From assembly GCA_029204225.1 (NCBI GenBank), contig CM055097.1, forward strand, positions 69,738,572 to 69,802,571: DNA of 64,000 nt, read 5' to 3'. The position numbers and the translations under genes were made by a program. Origin of the DNA: Diphasiastrum complanatum. Lineage: Eukaryota > Streptophyta > Lycopodiopsida > Lycopodiales > Lycopodiaceae. Below the pieces are notes generated by a model. The model ran no database searches. It saw only the letters and a list, made by a program, of their open reading frames with translations, and was not told where the DNA came from. Below are positions 23,226 to 34,499 of the stretch, piece by piece; within the stretch, counting starts at the first letter, position 1; each line of letters starts with the position of its first letter.

Positions 23226-25002
23226 TAAAAAGTACTTGCGTGAGGAATTTCAGAAGATGAACAGGTAAATGATGATGATGCCACATCATTTATGAAAACT
23301 TTGACTGAGAGAAGAACTGCAGAAACACCCAGAAGCAAAATGGAGGATACAAGAGTGCCAAGTCAATTGATGAGACCTCCCAAAGAGTTAGAATCTGCCA
23401 AGAAACCAGAAGTGAAATCGTCCATGGCAGATGCAAATGCCAAAAAAGAGAAAACGACACACGGGAAGCACTCAGGCATGCAGAGTTGTCAAGCTACTGG
23501 GAGCTCTCCAATTTTGAAGATGTCAACTATTTGCAGTAATAGGACATTTTGGTTAAATTACAGCAATCTACGAAAGCAGTTTTTGATAGACTGGCAGCAA
23601 TAAGCACTTGGTTTTATGTAAGCAAACGAGGATCTACGCTTTTCCAAGTGACAATCGAAGGTGCCAATAGCGGATCAATATCATCCAATATGGGTTGCAG
23701 TGGGTCCTACAACACATAGAGGTGGGATGACGTTGGCTGATTCTGACGAATCCCTAAGATACTCGATCGGAGCTACCCAAGAGCACCTCTCACCTTAGAC
23801 CGAGGAGGTCTCTGAGAAGACGAGATGAACGAAGACTGAGAGCCGAGGAATACTAGTCAGTATTGTCAAGTAGAAACTGTGTAAACCTCATGGTGAATCC
23901 CAGAAGATGGAATGACCATGTAGGATCTAGTATTTCTAGGCAAAGTAATAAATGCAAGTAGATCTCTCTTAAAAAAAGTAGAGTGAGCCACCTTTTGATG
24001 GTGACCTCTAGTGGAGAGCATTATTCCACTTGTAATTTGTGAAATGTGGAAATTCCACTAGGATGCCACCTAAGGAGTTCTTTTGCTTATTCAAGAGACT
24101 CCCTCCTTGTGAAGAAGAGATTTTTGCATTGTATCTACTCCATGCTTAATAAGAAGATTTTCCATGAGTTTGATGCTACACTAAGCTCCTTGATCATGAT
24201 GGTTTTCTTGAGTGATGTCCCTATGATTATGCCCTTCCATTCATATTGTGTGTGGTTGTGGACTTTAGGGTGGATTAGTTTTCTTGTTTTCCTAGTTGTG
24301 GATTAGGTTTCATTTCTTGTTGTGAATTAATGTAGGAATCAGCATTCAAGTAAACTAAATAGGCTAGAAATGTGGTATAAATCTTGTATATCCTCCAACA
24401 TTCTAGTTCTTGATGTTCTTGAAATGTCCAAGAATCAAAAGACTGGTTGGTTTCTTGATTCTTGGACTTCTAAAATGCTATAAATTAGTTCTTGTTTCTT
24501 GTTTTGTCAATTTATGCAAGTATAGTAGTGCTTAGAATCTGATTTCAGTTCGTTTTTAGAGTAGGTAGCTATAGGAACTATTGAATGTTCACCTGGACTA
24601 CATGCTGATCATTTGGTTGAACGTTTTGGTTACATGATGGATTGATTGCATGTGACACGGTTCAAGAGAGACAGACCTTGAGTTGTCCTTTGACAGGCAG
24701 GACAAAAATACTACAAAGATAATCCGTCCCTTCTACTTGATTTTGGGCTTTAACAAGAAAGAAAAACATCGGTGAGAAGTGAGTTGAGTCTCATGCTCCA
24801 AATTGACGTGAGGCGGGGGTTTGGAAAAAAAAATTATTTAAGGACCATAGTCCAAGCATAATTCACCTCATCTACGAATTCAGAAGCACACATGCTGCTA
24901 GAGCTCTCACTGTGACAAAGTCACAGATTTCTATAGTATATTGCATACGTTCTTGCTTACACATTTCTTGACAGTGAAATTATTGTCATTTTTTAACTTT
25001 GT
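23226..25002. other. Unassigned stretch between the two unusual genes
   Basis: 1.8 kb with no supported gene. A plus-strand frame at 23292-23603 is rich in Lys/Glu/Ser but has no motif. TTATTTAAGG near 24834 might serve as a TATA element but is far from the ATG at 25728. Confidence 0.4.
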
Positions 25003-25499
25003 TCTATGCTTAGCATGGGTACTAAATTACTGCATTACTAGATATTTAAGTTTTAGCTAGTGTTCATCTTCTTAAAACTTGGATGACCTATGCTTAGCAT
25101 AGGTGGTTGCACGAGTCCTCTCCTCTAACCTATGCTGAGCATGAATTGTGTTCGGGTCCGAAGTAACAACCTATGCTCAGCATAGGAAGCTGGCGGGATG
25201 TTTCTATTCTTACCACGTTTCGACCTATGTTGAGCATAGGTTGCATCTTTGGTCCTCTTCTAACCTATGCTCAGCATAGGTCATCACTCGCGTGCTCTAG
25301 TCCCATCTATGCTCAGCATAGGATGTCTTCGCATACTGCTTGCTAACCTATGCTTAGCATAGGTTAGAAGAGGACTAGAGATGCAACCTATGCTCAGCAT
25401 AGGTCGATAGGTGATAAGAATAGAAACATCACGCTGACATCCTATGTTGAGCATAGGTTGTTACTCAGGACTTGAACACAACCCATGCTCAGCATAGGT
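25003..25499. repeat. Cluster of 11 short palindromes in a large inverted repeat
   Basis: Eleven copies of a 17-19-bp palindrome, consensus ACCTATGCTNAGCATAGGT, start near 25003, 25086, 25128, 25169, 25223, 25263, 25305, 25346, 25386, 25440 and 25481. Several are perfect (for example 25086-25104 and 25346-25364). The block from 25127 to 25281 is also the reverse complement of 25346-25500 (155-bp arms, about 20 mismatches counted by eye, 64-bp spacer). Each arm holds four palindromes, and one more lies in the spacer. The cluster ends about 230 bp before the ATG of the ParB-methylase gene. Four more copies occur only in that gene's introns (26126, 27781, 27836, 27920). Confidence 0.9.
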
Positions 25500-25727
25500 C
25501 GTTACTCATATTTTTCCCATTTTACAAGGCTTAGTCTGAGAAAAGTGAAACTTTTGAGATGTTTTAGTAAGAAAATGTGTTGAATTTTTAGTTATGATTT
25601 TTAAAGAGTTTTCACAAAAACTGCTTGTCTATTTAAAGTTTCGGTATTTTCATTAAGGTAATGTTTGAAATTTTTCTAATGAATCTTTTTCTCTGCAAAT
25701 TTTCAATTGTCTCTGATAATTTTCAAA

Positions 25728-28700
25728 ATGTCAAGAATTTCTTTTAAAATATCGCGTAAACCTCAAAATATTCCACTGAAAGATAAGAAAAAATTCATGT
25801 ACTACTTCACCAGAGCGGTCAACAACACAAAGCTGTTTGAGCTTTTTATTCATTTAGTTGAGAAGCCTGGCAGGGGAGACTCACAATTCAAAATTCAAGG
25901 AAGAGTACTTGCTGATCAACCAGATGAGGATGAGGAAGAAGGTTTTGTGAATTTGCTTGTAAAGGAGATGGATAAGTCTTGTTCTATTTTCATTCTGAAC
26001 GAGACTATGATAAAGATTCGACTTTGCCAGGACGAGGCCATCAAAGCCTATTTTGATAAAGCTCTAGCTACTTGGGTGTGTAATTATAAAGCATATTTTT
26101 ATTCATGTATGTTTACATTTGTTCCAGGCTTAGCATAGTGGTTACTAAATATAAAATTCTATGAACTTTTAAGTAAAAAACCTTTTTGTAAATTGAATTG
26201 TCATGTGTTGTGAGCATAGCCAGTACAAATGCCTTTACTCATTATATTTTAAACTTGTTTTTTGTTTCTGTCCAGAGCATAAAGCAATGCTTAAAAATGT
26301 TTCTAGCTGCTACTGTTGAGGGGAAAAATCCAGTCTACTCATTATGGAGTACAAAAAATGTATCTATTGGACCTCACAAGCCTGCTTCTACCACTGCCCA
26401 AGTCACAAAGCCAGCCTCTGAAAACGTTGAGGATGATACTGTAGTTGTCCCTCATCCCAAAAAAAAGATCTCATAATATTTTTGAGTCCTCTCCCACTAG
26501 AACCAAGTCACGCCCAAAGACCATGGCTACACATCGCCACAAGTCCATTCCATCTGTTGAAAGCAAGAAGCCGCGACCGAACCATCGATGTCTTTACCTG
26601 GTGCCTCCATCCGCCCTTTACAAGATAGCTCTGAGCTTGCTAAATCAAGGGAAGATATTCATAAAACAAAAAAAATTAAAGAAACAACTTTGATTTTAGA
26701 TATAAATCAGTGTGATAGGCCACTTGTAGACCCAATAACAGGAGACAGGCCAATGGAAGTAAGAGAACCAAATGAAACACATGTACATAACTTAAAAATA
26801 AAATAAAGATCATACACAGGCCGTAGTTACTCCTTTTGTTGTTTTGGTTGATCCCAACGAATGTAACGATGTTGCAAATTTTGATTTTTTGTATTGGATT
26901 CATATCATTTTTTTGTTCTTGGGGGCATACACAGTTTACAAGCCCGAAAACAGTTAGCTCAAGAGTATCCCCATATTCCATCCTTTCAAACTGTGAGTGC
27001 AATTGCATTTGCTGGTCTGACAATGGAAGAAGCCAAATTATTGACTTGGGACCATAACATTGATCAAGATTATCGGATGAAAATGACCATCATACAAAGA
27101 ATCTGATTCTTTCACAAAGAATACACGAGAGTCTTCAAAGCATGAGATGTGAATCAACTAGAGCTGAAAGCACTCTGTGCTCAAGAGACAGACCTGTCTT
27201 TTGATTCAAAAAATCCTACGCAGAGCTTTACAAAATATGATAATTTTTTTCAGCTTGTTTTTCGTAGTGGCCAAATAAATTTTTTTGGTATGCTCGTCAT
27301 GGAATGCTCGTCATAATATATGTTATAATCCTTTTAAATTGTATATATAGACTAAAATTTTGAACTCAATTTTAATACTCCCTAAATTCCTTATCAAATA
27401 ATTTTTTTTATTTATTTTAGGTGTGGGCCCTTGTTGATAAATTTTTTGACAAATCAAAAACTTTTCAAATAAAAGACCAACCAGGGTTCCTCAAAGTCAA
27501 AGAAAAAAGTTGTCAGCACTCAAACTCTAAAGCCAATCCCTACAGAAATGAGAATATCAGAGTGGAAGAACATGCAAGGGATTAGCTCTTCAGAGCTAAT
27601 AATGAGTGTTCTTTCTAGAGTTGCCGATGGTCAACTTTCTTTGGTAGAAATGGGAAAAGAATTTCAAAGGTAATGGTCATAACGGTAGAGCCAGGAAGAT
27701 TTTACGATGTTCGTTATTTCGCATCACTTGAACCCTTTGAGTCCATTTTCTATTTTGTTTAGAGACATGGTATTTATTTCACCCATGCTTAGCATAGGTG
27801 TTTACTAATTGTTTTTTTTTTTATATTTTATGTCTTCTATGCTAAGCATAGCTTTTTCTTTATTTAATTATTTCTTTTTTATACTTTAAGTCTCCTATTC
27901 TATTTTATATTTGATGTCTCCCATGCTAAGCATAGTTTTTTTGTTTTTAGTCTCCCGAAGATAAAAAAAAACAAAGTCCTTCCAGAGCAATTCAAGAGAC
28001 ATATTTTGAAGGCAAAGGCAGAAAAAAAGGGACAGGGAGAGATTAGCATGGGGTGAGACCATTGCGGAGGAGGATCCATTACAGACCAAAAGTGTCAACC
28101 ATGCTTTTACTCAGTTGAGGAGGGCGATCACAGAGAAATTTCAAAATTTTAAAAAAAAAAAGGCCTTATACACTTTGCATTGCCGATATACCATATGGGT
28201 TTCAAATGAAAGTATCATTAAATGACGATTCCCCCTTCAAATTCACTAAAATTCATAGTTTCATGTAGGGTTTTCTCGAAGTCACAACTTCTCCAATTTG
28301 GAGAGTTGTTATTTTTCATTATTCTTGGTAGTCAGCTTCAGTACAGAAAGCTCTAGTACTTTTTGTAATACAAGAATTAAAAATGTTGTGTGGTAAGTTT
28401 TTCAGTTCCTGAATTATTAATTCGTATTTTAATTCATAATTAATTTTTTAATTTATTTATTTTAAAGTTAAATTTTTTTATTTATTTTACTTGTAATATT
28501 CCATGTCAGGTACGAGCCCAATGTCAGAAACTCGGGAGGAGCACGCATTTGCAATGATATAGAATACATAATCATCAGTTATTATTCTTTGGATGGCAAA
28601 CGTTCGATGCTTCATTACAACACTTTCGGACTGACAAGTTTTGGAAACTTGTTCCAGTATCCAGCCGTGACCAAGAAACTAAAGAATCCAATAACGGGTT

Positions 28701-28737
28701 CCGTAGCTTGTCTCTACCAAAAGCCACAACAATTAGC
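25728..28737 (+). pseudogene. ParB/sulfiredoxin-like plus DNA N6/N4-methylase gene, spliced, decayed, 3'-truncated
   Basis: Predicted exons: 25728-26075 (116 codons, MSRISFKISRK..., acidic DEDEEEGF patch, unknown fold); about 26276-26810 (two or three frameshifts; basic, proline-rich linker); about 26826-27270, ending in a ParB-like block LGGIHSLQARKQL, AIAFAGLTMEEAKLLTWDHN; 27421-27669 (VWALVDKFFDK, SELIMSVLSRVADGQ, clean AG/GT borders); about 27951-28395, with CIADIPYGF matching methylase motif IV; and 28510-28737, open throughout, ending GSVACLYQKPQQLA, the conserved QKP region of beta-class DNA methylases. Stops look like C-to-T decay (two CGA to TGA, one CAG to TAG). The SAM-binding FxGxG motif expected after QKP is absent, because a copia LTR begins at 28738. 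Bacteria and phages have ParB-methylase fusions. Introns argue for long residence in a eukaryote. Function: probably sequence-specific adenine or cytosine-N4 methylation, by inference. Confidence 0.6.
27781..27935. repeat. Three intronic copies of the GCTNAGC palindrome
   Basis: ACCCATGCTTAGCATAGGT at 27781-27799, TCTATGCTAAGCATAG at 27836-27851 and CCCATGCTAAGCATAG at 27920-27935 lie in the intron between the exons ending 27669 and starting about 27951. A fourth, degraded copy (26126-26140) lies in the first intron. They match the upstream cluster at 25003-25499. Confidence 0.85.
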
Positions 28738-29219
28738 TGGCATCTCAACGGGCGTGGAGCTTTGAACTTCACGCTCAGCTGAAATAGTTGGCAATAACAG
28801 AGAGTAACTAACTAGTTGATTAACATTAACTACTCTGGTAATTCTCTGTTTAGCTATCTTGTAAACTCCACATAGTGGAGATATAAACAATGTCTTTGGA
28901 TCAAAAAACAATAGGGGATAAGAGAGTGAAAAATAACATAGAGAGTAGAAACGAAATAGTTGTGCATGAAAGTCTGCTAACGAGCAGAACACAACGAAAA
29001 AGAGTAGAGTGTCAGGTTGCCAACGACCGAGACACTGATCATCTTGCTCCAAAAATCAAACTGATAATATAGTTGCTCTCTCTCTTGTGCATCTCCTTGT
29101 CTTGCAATAAAAATGATTTCTGTTCTGTGATCTGTAGTCGCATGTCTAAGACTTCCGCATAAGAAAATTCAAAAGAAACAAAATTGTTCACGATATGAAA
29201 AACACACCCGTTCGTGACA
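28738..29219 (+). repeat. 5' LTR of a copia element, 5'-truncated
   Basis: Matches the 3' LTR from about 33481 to 33888, roughly 90% by eye. It ends TTCGTGACA next to the primer site. It has about 70 extra bases near 29108-29180. The first roughly 240 bp of the 3' LTR (33242-33480) have no counterpart here; the methylase coding sequence adjoins instead. Confidence 0.85.
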
Positions 29220-29232
29220 TGGTATCAGAGCC
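29220..29232 (+). other. Primer-binding site for initiator tRNA-Met
   Basis: TGGTATCAGAGCC immediately after the LTR end, the standard copia priming site. Confidence 0.92.
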
Positions 29233-29284
29233 TATAGGTTATCACTATTGATATCTGAACAAGTGATTCTCTAGGCAACACAAT

Positions 29285-30140
29285 ATGGCTACAACGATCC
29301 AGACAAGAGTAGCAATCAATCTTGATGACACAAACTATAGGATATGGAAATTCAAAATCAAAACACTTCTGAAAGACGGAGGCATTTGGTCGGTGACCGA
29401 ACTCTCAGAGGTGCAGCCTCCAAAGGAAGACCCGAGGAGAGCTGAATGGATCAGAAAGGATGAAAGTGCAATGGCGATCATCATTTTGTCCATCAACGAA
29501 GATCTACTCATGCAGATTGAAGACTGTGAAAGTAGCCATGCAGCGTGGAAAAGATTAAAACAAAAGTACGAAGTAAGGACTGCAACTTCAGTGATGCATA
29601 TTCACAATCAGCTACAATCCATACGATGGGATGGCAACTAGTTGGACCAGCATGTTGAGAAGATCAAAACGATTTTTGCTCAACTCGCTGTATCATGACA
29701 GGAGCATCTGGTCTCAGCACCACAACAGCTGATGTACTTCATAAAGTCTCTACCGACGTCCTATCAGCCGTTGAGAATGCTCATACTGAGTCTACCAGAT
29801 ATGACATTTGACAAAGCAATTAGTCTTGTTGCTGATGAGAGACTGATGAGGGATGAAGGAGAATGAAGCAGTGATAAAGAGAAAGCTCTCTTCACAAAAT
29901 GAAAGAAGAATAACAAGAACAAACCTAGATTCGACAAGACAAAGTCCTCGAATCAACAATCTTCTTCTTGTGATCACTGTCACAAATCAGGCCATACAAC
30001 CAATAAATGCTGGTTCAATCTAGCAATACCTTGCATGCACTGCAAGAAGAAGGGGCACTCTGCATACGATTGCAGATTCAACCCACAAAGAAAGAACAAG
30101 ACTGAGAAAGCAAATGTTGCAAAGTCATCCAACGATGCAA
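29285..30140 (+). pseudogene. Copia gag (capsid and double zinc knuckle), interrupted
   Basis: Nucleocapsid-capsid protein that packages the retrotransposon RNA. It starts with ATG at 29285, 53 bp after the primer site. It has NYRIWKFKIKTLLKDGGIW, then HAAWKRLKQKYE typical of the copia gag core, a stop at 29639, and continues in frame with YFIKSLPTSYQPLRMLIL and further stops. Two CCHC knuckles follow at about 29967-30075: CDHCHKSGHTTNKC and CMHCKKKGHSAYDC. The second knuckle leads without a break into the protease. Several stops make it non-functional. Confidence 0.9.
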
Positions 30141-33100
30141 ATAGAGGTGATGAAGCCTTCACGATACTTGATGAAGCTTCAACGAATTACACTGAACAAG
30201 ACTACGATGTAGTCATTGATTCAGGAGCAACATCACACATCACCTGCAATAAGAAAATCTTGATCATCTTTAGAGAACTCAAAAACAATATAGCAGTGAT
30301 TCTAGGTGATGGGAGCCGACACGATGTCAAAGGCATCGGGACTCTACAACTGAAAACATTGTCAGGTCAAGCAGAGCTGCTAGGAGCACTCTACCTGCCT
30401 TCACTGAGAGAAAAGATCTGCTATCAGTCTCCAAGATGATAGATCTTGGAATTCGAGTTTTATTCAATGGCAATACATGCCGCATGATCGAGAAAACGAC
30501 AAAAAAATTGCTAACAGTTGGATGTAGAGAAGGAAACTTCTACCAAGCCAAAATAATCATCAATTTTGATGGTATATTGAATGCATCAGATAATGAAAAT
30601 CAGCTCTGGCACAAAATAATGTATCATCTGAACATGAGGAGCCTGTATGACATGTGCAAGAAAGACATAGTCATAGGTCTAAAGATATCAAGACCCGATA
30701 CTGAGTTTTGTGAAGCCTATCAGAAAGGCAAACAACATCGGAATCCATTCACACATGAGGGAAGAAGAGCCAAAGAAGTACTTGAGCTCGTCCACTCTAA
30801 TGTTTGTGGATCGATGAAAATTGATTTGCTCTCAAGATCGAAGTATTTTCTAACGTTCATAGATGATTACAACCAGATGACTACGATCTACTACCTAAAG
30901 AAAAAATCTAAAGTGTTTGACTCTTTCAAGAAATTCGTGGCATTTGTAGAGAGACACGCCTCAAAGAAGATTCAGATCATCAAATCTGACAATAGAGGTG
31001 AGTACAAGAGCAATGAATTTTCAAAATTCTCACAAACAGGGGATAGAGCATCAGTTCACTCATGCGTACACACCAGAATATAATGGTGACACAGAAAGAA
31101 GAAACAGAATGCTAGTCGAAGGAGCCAGATGCATGATGACACAAGTTCAATTGCCAAGTCAATTATGGGCTGAGACAATAGCTATAGCAGTATACCTGCA
31201 AAATAGATCAATAACGACAGTGCTGGAAGACAAGACACTGTACAAAATGTGTACAAGTAGAAAGCTTGATCTATCATACATACGTGTGTTTGGATGTGCA
31301 ACGTACAAGCACATTCCAAAAGAAGAAAAAAAAAACAAGCTCGATGATATATTTGAACAAACAATCATGGTCGGGTACTCGAACAGATCACAAGTGTACA
31401 GACTCTACAATCCAACCACGAAGAAGATTGTTCCTGTAGAGATGTAAAGTTTGATGAGTCCACATTCCTTGGACTAAAAGATGAAAGAGGCCATGACATC
31501 TTCACACTATTGTCAATTCAAGAGGGAAATCGAGGACAGACGTCAAATCAAAATGATGAGCCACACAGACTCCAGAGCAGCAAGAAGCAGAAAATCAACC
31601 CCATGAATAAGAAACGTTTGAGCAATGACGAACCGAACCTAGAAGGTCAACAAGACAAAGAAGACCTCCAGATCGATACGCTAACAATCTTTAGTGGAGC
31701 AAAGACACGCAATTCGAATACTGCAGCTTCACTGAAGAGCCAACAATATATCAAGAAGCTATCCAGAGTCCAGAGGGAGAATTCTAGAAGCAGGCAATGT
31801 TAGAGAAGATCAAGTCGATGAGGCAAAATGAGGCACGGACACTAGAGCCACTACCAAAAAACAGAAAGATTATCGACTGCAAGTGGGTGTACAAAAAAAA
31901 AATGAAATCAGATGGCACCGTTGGCCGTTACAAGGCAAGGCTTGTCGCGAAGGGCTACACACAAAGATATGGTGTTGATTATTTTGACATATATTCACCT
32001 ATGGTCAAGATGACAAGCATACGACTGCTCCTTGCATACGCTACACAACACAGTCTAGAAATTAACCAGATTGATGTGAAGACAGCCTTTCTCCACAAAG
32101 ATCTAGAGGAAGAAATCTTCATGAAGCAACTTGGTACAAGAAGCTCGACGTTTTTCTGAAGTCTCTAGACTTCAATCCTACACAACCAAACTGTAATGTC
32201 TACATAAAAGGAGTAGGAAAAAATTTTGTGATACTAACTATCTTCATGGATGATTCCCTTATAATAAGTAACTCCTTAATGCTAATCGAGGACACGAAGA
32301 GTCAGATTTCTGAGAATTATGAAATTACAGATCTAGGAAAAGCAACAAAATGCCTCGGGCTGGAATAAAAAAAGATCGAATAAAAGGCGAAATGCACTTG
32401 AGTCAGTCAAAATATGTCAAAAAAGTATTGAAGCAGTATCACTTGATGGACTACAGAGAAAAGGCCACACCAATGATAGCTGGAGCCAAGCTGACAAAGC
32501 AGGATTGTCCGAAAATAGAAGAAGAGAAACAGAAGATGGAAGGTTTACCCTATCAAAATCTAATCGGTAGTCTAACGTACCTTATAATTTGTACCAGACC
32601 CAATCTAGTTTTCTCTGTTTATGCTTTAAGCCAATTCTCTTCCAATCCTGGCATGGCACATTGACAAATGGCAAAACGAATCCTACAATATCTGAAGGGT
32701 ACCCAAAATATGGGATTAACCTACAAAGTAGAAAACGAAAGAAAAGGATTCGAGCTGCATCACTATAGTGATGCAAGCTGGGCGAGCTACAAAGATGACA
32801 GCAAGTCTGTAACTGGAGGATGTTCAATAGCGTGCGGAGCAGCAATCAGCTGGATATGTAAAAGACAAACCTTGGTAGCTCAATCCTCTTGCAAGGCTGA
32901 ATACGTCACAGCTTCAAAGGTGGCGAACGAGGTAGTTTGGTTGTGGATGATGTTGGAGGCAATTGGGATACCACAAGGAGGACCATGCATGATGATGATG
33001 GATTCTCAAAGTGCCATCTATCTGTCCCAAGATCCTGTCTTCCATTCCAAGACAAAACACATACCTCTGAAGTACCATCACATTCGAGATTCAATCTCAA

Positions 33101-33241
33101 AAGGAGAGCTCCAGGTCCAATACATAAAGTCTGAAGACATGATTGCGGATATGCTCACAAAGCTATTTGACAAGCCACTCTTCGCAAAGCAAAGAAAGAC
33201 AATTGGATCAAATGTGCAAAGTTGCAAGGTTCAAGAGGGAG
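30141..33241 (+). pseudogene. Copia pol: protease, integrase, RT, RNase H
   Basis: Domains in copia order. Protease has VVIDSGATSHITC (about 30215). A frameshift follows near 30430. Integrase runs 30436-31447 with GAG-pre-integrase (LWHKIMYHLNMRSL) and core; the first catalytic Asp is changed (ELVHSNVCG, normally HSD), SDNRGEY keeps the second and TERRNR the Glu, with a frameshift near 31040. RT starts at 31797 with DCKWVYKKKMKSDG and KARLVAKGYTQRYGVDYFD; a break near 32145 removes part of the palm, but FMDDSLII, the YxDD-type site, remains near 32246. RNase H (32668-33180) has HYSDASWASYKDDSKS, SCKAEY and DSQSAIYLSQDPVFH. It ends 60 bp before the purine tract AAGAGGGAG. The same family recurs on the minus strand at 60411-61322 and 63310-64000. 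Confidence 0.92.
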
Positions 33242-33888
33242 TGTCAAAAATTGTGAACTCCTGCAACTTTGCCACGAGGCGAAGTGAGGCGACACAAAGC
33301 AAAGGTCGAACGATGAACAATACGCGAAAGTCAACATACCTCAAAAACCCTAAGACACGAAGCAAAGCAAAACTCGAAGGTCGAATGATTTGCAAAAGTC
33401 AAACATGCCTCCAGGACCAAAAGACATGACACGACACAAAACAAAAAGAGAATAAAAGAAAATATTTTGTGCTGCCAACTGGCAGCTCAACGAGCGTGGA
33501 GCTTTGAACTTCACGCTCAGCTGAAATAGTTAGCAATAATAGAGAGCAACTAACTAGTTAATTAACATATACTACTCTGGTAATTTTTTGTTTAGCTATC
33601 TTGTAAACTCCACACAGTGGAGACATAAACAATGTCTCTGGATCAAAAACCAATAGGGGATAGGAGAGTGAAAAACAACATAGAGAGTAGAAACGAAATA
33701 GTTGTGCATGAAAGTCTGCCAATGAACAGAACACAGCAAAAAAGAGCAGAGTGTCAAGCCGCCAACGAGCGAGACACTGATCATCTCGCTCCAAAAATCA
33801 AAACGATAATACAGTTGCTCTCTCTCTTGTGCATCTCCTTGTCTTGCACAAAATCGTTCGCGATACGAAAACACACTCGTTCGTGACA
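33242..33888 (+). repeat. 3' LTR of the copia element
   Basis: The polypurine tract AAGAGGGAG (33233-33241) is followed by TGTCAAAAATTGTGAAC; the end is CGTTCGTGACA at 33888. The length is 647 bp. The last 410 bp match the 5' LTR at 28738-29219. If the LTR instead starts at the TGGCAGCTC near 33481, the preceding 240 bp would be 3' UTR, but the purine tract favours 33242. Confidence 0.8.
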
Positions 33889-34499
33889 TAATGTTAATAT
33901 TTGAATTATGAGTTCATAAAAGAATGACTCTATTACATTTGGATACGTTAGCATTGGCTTTGGACTATGATTTTGTATGATTGATATTAACACCATTGTA
34001 ATAATACGTTACTCTTTGAAGAAGATTGCACGACCATTAACTTTCTACTTTCGGTTTGAAATCAGTAATACATTAGCAGGGTTTTGCATAGAGCAATAAG
34101 GAGATGGGTAGCTAGCTAGAAATGATCTCACCTCGCATTCAGATATAAAGCTTTGTGAAATTATACCAGCATGGAAGGTAGTATCACCCTACACTAATAT
34201 ATGTTTCATGCATACATATGGGACTTCAAGAGTTACGTTAAGAAGTTTTTTCAGAAAAGAAAACCTATGATCCGAATAGGTGCTTACATTTCATGCTTTG
34301 AGTTTTGTAAGCATTGGTCTTTTTTATCTTTTTACAAGTTTCGGTTTTTTTTTTAAAAAAACTTAAGAGCAGCCTATGTAAGTAAGCTATGGATTTATGT
34401 AGAGTTTGATGTTGGAAGAATTTCTTGCATGTGCAGTGGCTAGATCTACTTACGGGTGTAGTATAGGGATGTAGAGATTCGTCCACTTTTTAAGTTTCT
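33889..34499. other. Unassigned stretch between a copia LTR and a gypsy LTR
   Basis: No feature recognised. If the copia element jumped into the methylase gene, the gene's missing 3' end would be expected here; I found no FxGxG motif or other convincing match. Confidence 0.4.

Noticed and set aside
23292-23603. Plus-strand frame of 103 codons as a gene
   Set aside because: Low-complexity Lys/Glu/Ser composition, no motif, no splice or promoter context, and no counterpart in a related element.
25003-25499. Regularly spaced palindromic repeats suggesting a CRISPR-like array
   Set aside because: Spacing varies from about 36 to 54 bp, most spacers are mirrored between two arms, the genome is eukaryotic with spliced genes, and no cas-type gene is nearby.
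33889-34020. Missing C-terminus of the methylase after the copia element
   Set aside because: A short reading (LALALDYDFV) vaguely recalls the end of a methylase, but it is in a different frame context, is followed by stops and has no FxGxG motif. Chance is the simplest explanation.
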